From assembly GCA_965224845.1 (NCBI GenBank), contig CBDDAJ010000015.1, positions 124,001 through 188,000 of the forward strand: a stretch of DNA of 64,000 nt, given 5' to 3'. Every line of letters begins with the position of its first letter. Position 1 is the first letter of the stretch. The notes under the pieces are model-generated. The model searched no databases and was not told the origin of the DNA. It saw only the letters and a list, made by a program, of their open reading frames with translations. Position numbers and translations under genes: made by a program. Positions 6,671 through 15,674 of this stretch are shown here, piece after piece. Origin of the DNA: Wocania_A sp965224845 (GTDB lineage Bacteria; Bacteroidota; Bacteroidia; Flavobacteriales; Flavobacteriaceae).

Positions 6671-9556
6671 ATGCCAGAACAAAAACGTCTTTTTTTAGTT
6701 GATGCTTACGCTCTAATATTTCGGGGCTATTACGCCTTTATAAAAAACCCGAGAATTAATTCCAAAGGTACCGACACCTCTGCAATTATGGGTTTTATGA
6801 ACTCGCTTTTAGATGTCATTAAACGTGAACGACCAGACCATCTTGCTGTGTGTTTTGATAAAGGAGGCAGTGCTGATCGGGTTGAAATGTATGCCGAATA
6901 TAAAGCTAACAGAGATGAAACTCCTGAAGCTATAAAAATTGCAGTGCCATACATTTATAATATTTTAAAAGCCATGCATATCCCTATAATGGTTAAAGAA
7001 GGCTATGAGGCAGATGATGTTATAGGGACCCTCTCTAAGCAAGCTGAAAAAGAAGGCTATAAAACCTTTATGGTAACACCAGATAAGGATTTTGCACAAT
7101 TGGTTTCAGAAAATATTTTTATGTATCGCCCTGTTTTTGGAGGCGGTTACGAAACATGGGGCATCCCCGAAGTACAGAAAAAATTTGAAGTTGAAGACCC
7201 ACTACAGGTAATTGATTTTTTAGGAATGATGGGAGATTCTAGTGATAATATTCCAGGGTTACCAGGAGTTGGTGAAAAAACAGCAAAAAAGTTTTTAGCG
7301 CAATATGGCAGTATGGAAAACCTTCTTGCTAATACGCATGAACTTAAAGGTAAAATGAAAGAGAAAATTGAAGCTAATGGTGAGTTAGGTTTGCTATCAA
7401 AAAAGTTAGCCACTATTATGCTGGATGTGCCTGTAACTTTTGATGCAAAAGATTTTGAGCTAGATCATCCAGATATTGAAGCAGTAAAACATATTTTTCA
7501 AGATTTAGAATTTAGGCGTTTAACCGATAATTTCTTAAAAACATTTTCTGCTGACACTTCGACTTCGCTCAGTAATCAGAAAATTTCAAATTCAACCGAT
7601 GCTTCTAAAGCTTCAGAAAAAACGGAAATAAAAATAACACCAAAAGAAGCTAAATCTGCCGGGGCCGGACAATTTTCTTTGTTTGACACTTCAACTACTC
7701 TCAGCGACCCGAATTCTGAAGATATTGTTTCAGAATACACACGAAAAACTATTAAAACCACATCGCATTTTTACCAAAGCATAGCTCCCGGAATAGCAAC
7801 CAAACTATTCATTAAAAATTTAATGAATCAAACATCAGTGTGTTTTGATACCGAGACTACTGGTTTAAACCCGCTTACTGCCGAACTGGTTGGTATTGCT
7901 TTCTCTTGGGAGGCAGGAAAAGGGTTTTACATGCCTTTCCCTGAAAATAAAAACGAAGCTCAAGAACTTATAGAGCAATTACGTCCATTTTTTGAAAGCG
8001 AATCTATTCAGAAAATTGGTCAGAATTTAAAATACGACATCAAGGTTTTAGCCAAATATAATATGACCGTAAAAGGTAAGTTGTTTGACACCATGCTGGC
8101 ACATTACCTGATTAATCCAGATATGCGACATAATATGGATGTCTTGGCAGAAACTTATTTAAATTACACTCCAGTTTCTATAACCGAACTCATTGGTAAA
8201 AAAGGTAAAAACCAACTCTCGATGCGAGAAGTTGATCTTGAAAAACAGACCGAATATGCTGTTGAAGATGCCGATATTACATTGCAATTAAAAGAACATT
8301 TCGAAAAAGAATTAGGAGAAGCTAATACTCAAAAGCTATTTGACGACATTGAAGTTCCCTTATTACGTGTTCTAGCCACTATGGAATTGGAAGGCATTAA
8401 CTTAGACAAGGGGTTTCTCAATTCGCTATCGGAACAACTAGATAAAGACATTAAAACGCTTGAAGCTAAAATTTATGAGACCGCCGGAGAAGAATTTAAT
8501 ATTGCTTCACCAAAACAATTAGGAATTGTCCTTTTTGAAAAAATGAAACTGGTTGATAAACCCAAAAAGACCAAAACCGGGCAATATTCAACCTCAGAAG
8601 ATGTATTAAGTTATTTAGCTAAAGACCATGAAATCATCAGAAATATATTAGACTTTAGGGGCCTATCAAAGCTAAAAAGCACCTATGTTGATGCTTTACC
8701 TACTCAAGTTGATGAAACCACAGGAAGAGTACATACAGATTATATGCAAACAGTAGCAGCCACTGGCCGTTTAAGTAGCAATAATCCTAATTTACAAAAT
8801 ATCCCAATTCGTACGGAGCGCGGAAGACAAGTACGGAAAGCGTTTATTCCACGAAATGAAGATTACATCTTGTTAGCTGCCGATTATTCGCAAATAGAAC
8901 TACGCATCATTGCGGCTTTAAGCAAAGAAGAAACCATGATTGAAGCCTTTAATAAAGGGGAAGACATTCATGCTTCAACAGCTTCAAAGGTTTTTGATGT
9001 ACCATTAAATGAAGTCACAAGAGAGCAACGTAGCAATGCAAAAACCGTTAATTTTGGGATTATTTATGGGGTTTCTGCTTTTGGATTAAGTAATCAAACC
9101 GATTTATCTAGAAGCGAATCTAAAGAATTGATCGACACATACTACGCAACATATCCTAAATTACGACACTATATTAGCAAGCAAGTTGATTTTGCTCGTG
9201 ATAATGGCTATGTACAAACCGTTTTAGGGCGTCGTCGTTATTTAAAAGATATTAATTCCAGAAATGCTGTAGTTCGTGGTGCAGCAGAACGAAATGCTGT
9301 AAATGCCCCCATTCAAGGTAGTGCAGCCGATATTATTAAAATAGCCATGATTAATATTCATCAAAAACTTATAGCCGGTAACTACAAAACCAAAATGCTT
9401 TTGCAGGTGCATGATGAATTGGTTTTTGATGTTTATAAACCTGAACTAGATTCTATAAAGGCTCTAGCAAAAACCGAAATGGAAAATGCTTATAAACTTG
9501 ACGTTCCTCTAGATGTTGATTTAGGTATTGGCAATGATTGGCTGGAGGCACATTAA
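6671..9556 (+). CDS. polA: DNA polymerase I
   Basis: 961 aa, full three-domain Pol I. Residues 1-290 are the 5'-3' exonuclease (LVDAYALIFRGYYAF, EADDVIGTLSKQA, GDSSDNIPGLPGVGEKTA). Residues about 385-570 are a 3'-5' proofreading domain with its metal ligands intact (CFDTETTGLNP, and YAVEDADITLQL as the YxxxD motif). Residues 580-961 are the polymerase domain: motif A DYSQIELRI, motif B RSNAKTVNFGIIYG, motif C QVHDELVF. The linker between the first two domains (about 290-360) is long and Ser/Thr-rich and contains two related segments, DTSTSLS and DTSTTLS, encoded by copies of a short dispersed DNA element (reported separately). Replication and repair enzyme in the cytoplasm; the next gene follows after 19 bases. 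Confidence 0.98.
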   Translation: MPEQKRLFLVDAYALIFRGYYAFIKNPRINSKGTDTSAIMGFMNSLLDVIKRERPDHLAVCFDKGGSADRVEMYAEYKANRDETPEAIKIAVPYIYNILKAMHIPIMVKEGYEADDVIGTLSKQAEKEGYKTFMVTPDKDFAQLVSENIFMYRPVFGGGYETWGIPEVQKKFEVEDPLQVIDFLGMMGDSSDNIPGLPGVGEKTAKKFLAQYGSMENLLANTHELKGKMKEKIEANGELGLLSKKLATIMLDVPVTFDAKDFELDHPDIEAVKHIFQDLEFRRLTDNFLKTFSADTSTSLSNQKISNSTDASKASEKTEIKITPKEAKSAGAGQFSLFDTSTTLSDPNSEDIVSEYTRKTIKTTSHFYQSIAPGIATKLFIKNLMNQTSVCFDTETTGLNPLTAELVGIAFSWEAGKGFYMPFPENKNEAQELIEQLRPFFESESIQKIGQNLKYDIKVLAKYNMTVKGKLFDTMLAHYLINPDMRHNMDVLAETYLNYTPVSITELIGKKGKNQLSMREVDLEKQTEYAVEDADITLQLKEHFEKELGEANTQKLFDDIEVPLLRVLATMELEGINLDKGFLNSLSEQLDKDIKTLEAKIYETAGEEFNIASPKQLGIVLFEKMKLVDKPKKTKTGQYSTSEDVLSYLAKDHEIIRNILDFRGLSKLKSTYVDALPTQVDETTGRVHTDYMQTVAATGRLSSNNPNLQNIPIRTERGRQVRKAFIPRNEDYILLAADYSQIELRIIAALSKEETMIEAFNKGEDIHASTASKVFDVPLNEVTREQRSNAKTVNFGIIYGVSAFGLSNQTDLSRSESKELIDTYYATYPKLRHYISKQVDFARDNGYVQTVLGRRRYLKDINSRNAVVRGAAERNAVNAPIQGSAADIIKIAMINIHQKLIAGNYKTKMLLQVHDELVFDVYKPELDSIKALAKTEMENAYKLDVPLDVDLGIGNDWLEAH
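7553..7577 (+). repeat. Short dispersed element, copy 1, in frame in polA
   Basis: The sequence CACTTCGACTTCGCTCAGT reads DTSTSLS in the interdomain linker of PolA. It matches the core TCGACTxCGCTC also found (opposite orientation) in odhB at 47853-47876. I recall this core as a common short interspersed sequence in Bacteroidota intergenic regions; that recollection is not checked here. Confidence 0.6.
7685..7711 (+). repeat. Short dispersed element, degenerate copy 2, in frame in polA
   Basis: CACTTCAACTACTCTCAGC aligns with copy 1, 132 bases upstream, at most positions and in the same reading frame (DTSTTLS versus DTSTSLS). It looks like an older copy or a local duplication. Confidence 0.5.
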
Positions 9557-9575
9557 AATTTCCTAAAACAAACAC

Positions 9576-12272
9576 ATGAGCTTTATTGTTTTGAAAAACA
9601 ACTTATTAAGGATTTTAGTTTGCCTATTAATATTACAATCTGCAAATACAAATTCTCAACAAAAATTTGAGGTTATCAAAAAAAACAAGAATACAATTGT
9701 TAACCAAATTAAATTACTCAGGGAAGAAGCTGCTAAACTGCACAATGTAGATAATGCTCAAAAAGCCATCAACAAGTTAGAGCATGGACTAGAGCTTTAC
9801 AATAAAAATAATATTAAAGACAACACCATCCTTTTTGGCCTCTATGTCGATTTATCTAATACCTATAGCATAGAATCTGTTCGCAATGAAGCTAAAACTT
9901 TAGAATATGTTAATAAGGCTAAATCTCTTGCAAAAAAGACCGATCTAAAAACATCTGATTTAATTAATTTTTATATTTCTTTAGGTGCAAATAAAAACGA
10001 CGAGTCTAAATATGAAGAAGCCTTGGGTTATATTAATATTGCTTACAACACTCTAATTAATAAAAATAAAAAACTAATAAGTGAAACTGGTTTTGATGCT
10101 GAAAAAAAACTTAGGGCAACCCTGCTTGAATGGTTTGTATCATTAAACTTTTCCTTAAATAAAGAAGACGAATTATTATACTCTCATAAGAGGTTAGAAC
10201 ATTTCTTTAATGAAAATAACGACAATGAGAATGCGAAGTATTATTATGCATTAGGTAGTTTTAGGGTGGGTCGTTTTTATCAAAATATAAACGTAGCTAA
10301 GGCAGAATTTTATTTTAATAGGTCTGAAGAAAAGGGAGATAAAAACATAGGATTGTATTCAATTATTTGCAAAGGTTTTGCGTTTTTAAGTGCTAAAGAA
10401 TATAAAAAGGTACCAAAGGTTATAAAAAAGTTAGAAGCGTTTAAAAACTTAAACATGTTCCAAGAGCTTAACCTTCATGAAATTGCTGCAAGATATTATT
10501 CAGAAACTCAAAATATTGATAAGCTTATAATACATTCTAACAAAGCATTAACTCTTCTTAATTCGGAAGATAAAACAATGGATGTATTATCCTTTAAGCG
10601 TGAAGATTTTACTCCTATAATTCAACTTAAATACCCTATTTTACTTAATCAATTTGCACAATTTCTAGAACAGACAAAACATCCTAAGCTAGTTGCAACC
10701 TCTTCAGAGCTTTTTAGGATAAGTCTTAAACAATTTGATGAACGAATAGATCGTAAGCCTGTAAATAATCATTTAGCTAATTATGATATTATTAGAAATA
10801 GAAATTTAAAATGGCTTATTGCAACTGATGCTCCTTTAAATATTAAACAAAATATATTATCTCAAATGGAGCGTATTGATAATAGAGCAGCTTTAAACCG
10901 AATAGCATTTAATAGGGCCCTAGCCAATAACAAATCTGTTTTAGATGATTTACTGGCTAAAGAAAATAAAATTAGAGAAGAAATAACATTACTAAAACAA
11001 AAACAAATAGAGTCTGATACCTCTATGAATCAGCAACTATTTGAACTAGAACTCCATTTAAAAGAATTAAACAATCAACTAATTGCTGAAAACCCAACAT
11101 TTTTTGGATTAAATTCCACTGAATTTGATTTAAGTAAAATTACTTTAGATTCTGATACTAAAATTATTAAATACCTAAAAACTGAAGATATCCTTTTCAG
11201 AATAGTAATTTCTAATTCAAATATTTTTATTAAAAACTTAGGTAAATATAAACCTATAGAAGATAATGTACTGTTATGCTTAAAGCATATTAAAAACTAT
11301 AAAAATATTGATAATTACAAAAAAATTTGCGATACCTTATATAGAGAGCTTATAGGTGATGAAACATTATCTAAACACACAATAATAATAACAGATGCCA
11401 GCTTAAGGTATTTATCTTTTGAATTATTAACAAATAATAATGAATACCTTATCGAAAAGACAGCTATATCCTACTCATCTGGTCTAAGTTATTTAAATCA
11501 AGAACTATATAACAGTAAATCTTATGAGCAAAACATAACTCTTTTTGCTCCATCTTACCAATCGTATATTCCCAGCGAAACTGAACTCACCGTTAGAGGA
11601 GAACCATATGATTTAAAAGGAGCTACTGAAGAAGTCAATATTATAAATGATATTATTTGTGGTGTCGCTTACCAAAATGAAAATGCTTCTAAATCTCAGT
11701 TTTTTAACTTACCCAATAACACGGCTATTTTACATTTAGCAGGTCATGCATTTTTAAATGATAAAGACCCTGAACTGAGCAATATTATTTTTTCAGACAT
11801 TGAAGAAGACAATAAACTCTACATTTCTGAATTATATGGATTTAAAAGTAATGCAGAATTAGCTGTTTTAAGCGCATGTAATACTGGTGTTGGTGGTTAT
11901 GACAATGGTAATGGTATTGTATCACTATCTCAAGCTTTTATGTATTCTGGAATACCGTCAACAGTCTCTAGTCTATGGAGTGCTCCTGACAATTCAACAA
12001 AGGATATTATGGTCAATTTTTATTCTAACCTAAGTAATGGCTTAACTAAATCAAGCGCACTAAGAAATGCTAAATTAGACTACCTAAAACAAGCGACAAA
12101 CCCCAAATTAAAACATCCTTACTACTGGGCAGGGTTTGTGTTGTACGGAAATGACGCCCCTTTAGTTTTAAATAAACCTATTGAGTTTATGTATTATCTT
12201 ATTTTCGGCTTTATAGCATTATTGGCTTTAGGATTAATACTTAGAACTATAAAAAAAAGACCTAACCAATAA
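9576..12272 (+). CDS. TPR-CHAT domain protein (caspase-like peptidase fold), envelope-anchored
   Basis: 898 aa. An N-terminal signal sequence (RILVCLLILQSANTNS) precedes about 450 residues of TPR-like helices and a coiled coil (KENKIREEITLLKQKQ). The C-terminal CHAT domain (about 600-860) has the catalytic-type His in LHLAGHAF (about 725) and Cys in VLSACNTGVGG (about 768), then the typical AFMYSGIPSTVSSLW and HPYYWAGFVLYG. A final membrane helix (YYLIFGFIALLALGLIL) and a basic tail anchor it, so the CHAT domain should be periplasmic. CHAT is a caspase/separase-like family; both catalytic residues are present, so protease activity is plausible. It starts 20 bases after polA and is probably co-transcribed; there is no obvious substrate gene beside it. 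Confidence 0.88.
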   Translation: MSFIVLKNNLLRILVCLLILQSANTNSQQKFEVIKKNKNTIVNQIKLLREEAAKLHNVDNAQKAINKLEHGLELYNKNNIKDNTILFGLYVDLSNTYSIESVRNEAKTLEYVNKAKSLAKKTDLKTSDLINFYISLGANKNDESKYEEALGYINIAYNTLINKNKKLISETGFDAEKKLRATLLEWFVSLNFSLNKEDELLYSHKRLEHFFNENNDNENAKYYYALGSFRVGRFYQNINVAKAEFYFNRSEEKGDKNIGLYSIICKGFAFLSAKEYKKVPKVIKKLEAFKNLNMFQELNLHEIAARYYSETQNIDKLIIHSNKALTLLNSEDKTMDVLSFKREDFTPIIQLKYPILLNQFAQFLEQTKHPKLVATSSELFRISLKQFDERIDRKPVNNHLANYDIIRNRNLKWLIATDAPLNIKQNILSQMERIDNRAALNRIAFNRALANNKSVLDDLLAKENKIREEITLLKQKQIESDTSMNQQLFELELHLKELNNQLIAENPTFFGLNSTEFDLSKITLDSDTKIIKYLKTEDILFRIVISNSNIFIKNLGKYKPIEDNVLLCLKHIKNYKNIDNYKKICDTLYRELIGDETLSKHTIIITDASLRYLSFELLTNNNEYLIEKTAISYSSGLSYLNQELYNSKSYEQNITLFAPSYQSYIPSETELTVRGEPYDLKGATEEVNIINDIICGVAYQNENASKSQFFNLPNNTAILHLAGHAFLNDKDPELSNIIFSDIEEDNKLYISELYGFKSNAELAVLSACNTGVGGYDNGNGIVSLSQAFMYSGIPSTVSSLWSAPDNSTKDIMVNFYSNLSNGLTKSSALRNAKLDYLKQATNPKLKHPYYWAGFVLYGNDAPLVLNKPIEFMYYLIFGFIALLALGLILRTIKKRPNQ

Positions 12273-12578
12273 AAAATACATTGTATCCCATTATGTATTT
12301 GTAATTATTAGAGCCCCTAAGATTTATAAATTTATTTTCTTTTATCCCAGGAAGTCTTGCCTTAGGACTATTTTGAGCTTACCAGTAGCGTTTGCATAAT
12401 TACAGTTCTCACAAATAAGCAGAATGAATAAAAAAACAGCCTAAAATTTAGAATCAATGTTATTTCTATTTAAAATTAACCTAAACCTCAAATTATTCAA
12501 CATATCTTAATTGAGATTTGCTATAAAACATACTCGCTAAGCAACTCATTGTAACTAATAATTAGAGATACTAATAAT
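12273..12578. other. Convergent intergenic region, no gene seen
   Basis: About 306 bases of AT-rich sequence between the 3' ends of the CHAT gene and the tectonin-like gene. Short imperfect hairpins occur (ATACAT...ATGTAT near 12283-12303), but none followed by a clear T-run. I see no ORF of protein-like composition and no promoter match. Confidence 0.5.
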
Positions 12579-13886
12579 TTATAGTTTTTCAATTATAAAG
12601 GATACATACAGTGGTAATTGTCCGCCGTCTAATCCAAATTCATGACTTAACTTCATAAAATACTCTTTACCTAACTTCAATTCATCTATTTTGAATTTTA
12701 TTCGTTGCCATTCATACTTTACATCATGAGTAATCAGTTTGTAGGAAAGATTAGTTTGAATATCAAAAGTCAAACTCTCATTAGCAGCTTCTCCAGCAAT
12801 TTTAAACTCACGAACCTTATCAACTTCAATGACTCCGTCAACTTCATCTGTTCCTGATTTCATAGCATAATTTCCTTGGCGTACCCAATTAATGCTTTTC
12901 TTTGAGATATCTTTTACCTTCTTTGGATGTGATTTGCTAAAATCCCACACTCTACTTTTTTTATTGTTAATGTCTATTATTTGGTTTTTACCTGATTTTG
13001 TTTTTGAGCTAACATAAATTCCAATAGTACCATACACATCAAGAGAAGTCATTAGATGCCTGTTATATTCTCTACTTGCATATAATTGTTTAACTGTTAC
13101 TCTATAGGTCCCAGAGTAATCTTTCTGAGACTCCGTTCTATTCTTATCATAATAATAAATAGACTTATCTGTAGCTATTGCCCATATTTCACCATTGTGT
13201 ACCGCGACATCTTTAAAATCTTTTCTGGTGCCTTTAAGCAGGTCCCAATTTTTAGAACGCCCATTCCATTTGTAAATACCTTTATTTCTGCCTACAGCAT
13301 ATACATTACCTGTTTTATCATCTATAGTAATTTTTAGCGGACTACCGTTTAATGTTATCCATTTACCATGAAACTGCTTGAAGTTATTATTCTTAAATCT
13401 AGCATATAGTATTTTAGAATCCTGACCTATTAGTTGATTAAAACCTGACGTGTTTTTATTGACTAAATTCTTTAGCTGCCATTTTCCTTGATACAAATTA
13501 TAAAGTTTTCCTGATAAATTTAATGCTCTTACATTTCCTTTTTTATCAATATCAACTTCATTTGTTTTTATGCCTGGTATTTTATTCCAACGCCCATTTA
13601 TATCTATATAAACTTCATTGGACGTAGATACCATATAAAGACTTCCATTAGAATGAATACTTATAGATTTTACATTTTTAGATTGTTTGCCATATGGAAT
13701 ATACTTCTTAGTTCTTGCATTATACTTTTTAACATTACCAGAAGCATTTACTACATAAACACTACCATCCTTAGGGCTTATTACTATATCTGTGGCTTGC
13801 CCAGAAACCTTTACAAAACTTTGTGAATTAATTAATTGGCTAAAACAAAGCAATACTATGAATGAGGTTCTAATAATTATTTTCAT
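12579..13886 (-). CDS. Exported tectonin-like beta-propeller protein
   Basis: 435 aa with a signal peptide (IRTSFIVLLCFSQLINS). Residues about 25-255 contain six or so repeats of the tectonin/propeller kind: GSVYVVNASGNVKKYN, GSLYMVSTSNEVYI, VRALNLSGKLYNLYQGKWQ, GNVYAVGRNKGIYKWNGRSKNW, GEIWAIATDKSIYYYD. The C-terminal 170 residues (TYRVTVKQLYASREYNRHLMTSLDVYGTI onward) form a separate beta-rich domain of unknown family, possibly C2/PLAT-like. Last gene of the minus-strand exported-protein operon. Tectonin propellers bind carbohydrates or other ligands; the ligand is unknown. Confidence 0.8.
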   Translation of the reverse strand: MKIIIRTSFIVLLCFSQLINSQSFVKVSGQATDIVISPKDGSVYVVNASGNVKKYNARTKKYIPYGKQSKNVKSISIHSNGSLYMVSTSNEVYIDINGRWNKIPGIKTNEVDIDKKGNVRALNLSGKLYNLYQGKWQLKNLVNKNTSGFNQLIGQDSKILYARFKNNNFKQFHGKWITLNGSPLKITIDDKTGNVYAVGRNKGIYKWNGRSKNWDLLKGTRKDFKDVAVHNGEIWAIATDKSIYYYDKNRTESQKDYSGTYRVTVKQLYASREYNRHLMTSLDVYGTIGIYVSSKTKSGKNQIIDINNKKSRVWDFSKSHPKKVKDISKKSINWVRQGNYAMKSGTDEVDGVIEVDKVREFKIAGEAANESLTFDIQTNLSYKLITHDVKYEWQRIKFKIDELKLGKEYFMKLSHEFGLDGGQLPLYVSFIIEKL

Positions 13887-13905
13887 ATTTATTTTTTATT
13901 AGGTA

Positions 13906-14441
13906 TTAATATTTTGTTCTTCCCGGTCTTTTTCTTAGAATGAAATTAAATGCTACTAAAGACACCTCCCCTTTTATATTGATGGGTTTAGCACTAAGGC
14001 GAATGCTGTACTTTCCTTCCGGCATTACACCTATCATTTGATCTATAGGTTTATCGTTTTAACTGGATTTGTTGCTAAAATGCTTACAAAATCAAATGCT
14101 TCAGCAGGTATATTCATTTCTCCAGGGAAGTACGGTATGGGTTGTTTCCTAATAATATTTTTAACTAATTTTCCATCTCTAAAAACTTCCGTTTTAAACT
14201 CGAAAAAAACGATTTGTTCTTTATAAATATTGGTTGGCAAATCTTTTCCATCAAAACTAAATTTTAGTTGGTATTTACCAGTTTTAAATTCCTTAAAAAG
14301 TTGTACTGCAGAATTGGTTTCTAGGTTTAATTCTGATTTTGGCTTGCCATTTAATGTAAGTTTGCCTTTAATAGTTTGTGCATGTATTGTAAATACTGTA
14401 CTTAACAATAGTAAAGCAATGATTGTTCTTGTTTTTATCAT
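13906..14441 (-). pseudogene. Exported protein gene with apparent frameshift (near 14055)
   Basis: The intact first part (14043-14441, 132 aa) has a signal peptide (TIIALLLLSTVFTIHA) and a beta-rich domain (KGKLTLNGKPKSELNL ... KYQLKFSFDGKDLP). It stops abruptly after NPVKTINL. In the next frame, from about 14053 down to a TAA at 13906-13908, protein-like sequence continues: DKPIDQMIGVMPEGKYSIRL, then KGEVSLVAFNFILRKR. Adding one base at the AAAAC run near 14055-14060 would join both parts into one protein of about 178 aa, ending 19 bases before the next gene, which fits the tight spacing of this operon. Either a sequencing/assembly error, a recent mutation, or slippage at the A-run. The family is not recognised. 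Confidence 0.6.
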
Positions 14442-14447
14442 AATCTC

Positions 14448-15020
14448 TTATAATTTATAGTGGTTTGCAATTTCTACGGCGATTGCTTTGGTCTCTTTCC
14501 CCGAACTTGTTCTATTACCATTATTGGGAGGTGTTATAGTATATAAAACACCGTCTTTTAAAATTTGTAATTGAGACATATTTGAAATAAAGACTGCTTT
14601 GTCTCCTAGCTCATCTATCTTGTGGTATAATGTTGCATTTCTTTCCGGATTGTATTGCCAAAAAGGGTTCTCCTGCATATTCACCCAGGCACTAACTTGA
14701 CCTTTCCAAAACTCATAGTCTTTTTTACCATAAAATAGTTTAACATCACAATGCAATATGCCTCCAGAGCCATTATCTATAGGTTCTATAACAATGTTTA
14801 CAGCTTCCGGGTTATATTTTAAAACAAGGTCTTTAGGAAATTCACTGCACAACCTGTTCTTAATTGCCTCAATATCTATATCGTTTTTTTTAGTTTCTTG
14901 ATTGTTAGTAGCTACGTCTTCTTCTACAAGCCTATTTTTAGATTGCTTTTGTTCTCCTAAACAGGATGCTAACAGTAAAAAAGACAATATTAAAGTGTAT
15001 TTTAAATATTTCATTTTCAA
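14448..15020 (-). CDS. Lipoprotein of unknown function, related to the next upstream gene product
   Basis: 190 aa with a clear lipoprotein signal (YTLILSFLLLASC, Cys about 20). A linker follows, then a domain with two Cys residues (IKNRLCSEF, GILHCDVKLFYG). The C-terminal part (KDGVLYTITPP ... KAIAVEIANHYKL) resembles the neighbouring 15025-15666 product (NGYTLEILPL ... KIAIEMAKAAGYIN), so the two look like diverged tandem paralogues. Gaps of 4 and 6 bases to its neighbours put it inside the operon. Family not recognised. Confidence 0.75.
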   Translation of the reverse strand: MKMKYLKYTLILSFLLLASCLGEQKQSKNRLVEEDVATNNQETKKNDIDIEAIKNRLCSEFPKDLVLKYNPEAVNIVIEPIDNGSGGILHCDVKLFYGKKDYEFWKGQVSAWVNMQENPFWQYNPERNATLYHKIDELGDKAVFISNMSQLQILKDGVLYTITPPNNGNRTSSGKETKAIAVEIANHYKL

Positions 15021-15024
15021 TATT

Positions 15025-15666
15025 TTAGTTAATATAACCTGCTGCTTTTGCCATTTCTATGGCTATTTTTTTATAATTTCTATTCGTATTGCCCTCAGCT
15101 TTATTAAGCTTGTTTTTTAAAGGCAGAATTTCTAGTGTGTATCCGTTAAACTTAATTTCTAACTGTTTTTTACTATCATACCAAAGCGCTGCCATTCCTA
15201 TATTTGGAATCCATTCTGCTGATTTGGATATCGATTTTTTTAAAGCCCAAGCTTCTTCCCAATTTTCTCCTATACCAGTAGCTGCGGCTACATCGCCCAT
15301 ATATTCATCTTTAGCTATATCACGCTTAATACCTATTGCCCCTCTTAACCACTCAAAATCATTATCCCCTGTTTTTACATATAGCATACATGCTGGCGAC
15401 ATATCTTTTCTATAACGATCAGATTTTGTTGGGTCTTCAATATGAATCTTATCGGCACTAACGTCATAGAGTTTCGCGATTTCTGATGCCGAAATTTTGT
15501 CGCAGGCACTCATTCCTTCAACATAGTTAATACGATTGCCTTTAAAGTTTTTGTTAACAAAACTTATATCCCCTATTTCGGATACGTTTACTGCTTTTTT
15601 ATCTCCTAAGCATGATGCTAAAAGCGTGATTATAAAACTCAAAATTATTAGCTGTTGTGTTTTCAT
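15025..15666 (-). CDS. Lipoprotein of unknown function (paralogue of the downstream gene)
   Basis: 213 aa. Lipoprotein signal IILSFIITLLASC (Cys about 19). The mature part has two Cys residues (MSACDKIS, SPACMLYV) placed similarly to those of the next gene, predicted helices ISASEIAKLYDV and a C-terminal KKIAIEMAKAAGYIN. AALWYDSKKQLEIKFNGYTLEI suggests a small alpha/beta ligand-binding or inhibitor-like domain, but I do not recognise the family. It starts 8 bases after the delta-60 repeat gene. Confidence 0.75.
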   Translation of the reverse strand: MKTQQLIILSFIITLLASCLGDKKAVNVSEIGDISFVNKNFKGNRINYVEGMSACDKISASEIAKLYDVSADKIHIEDPTKSDRYRKDMSPACMLYVKTGDNDFEWLRGAIGIKRDIAKDEYMGDVAAATGIGENWEEAWALKKSISKSAEWIPNIGMAALWYDSKKQLEIKFNGYTLEILPLKNKLNKAEGNTNRNYKKIAIEMAKAAGYIN

Positions 15667-15674
15667 AATTGTAT

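Noticed and set aside
14038..14226. Plus-strand ORF overlapping the frameshifted gene
   Set aside because: Shadow of the minus-strand coding sequence.
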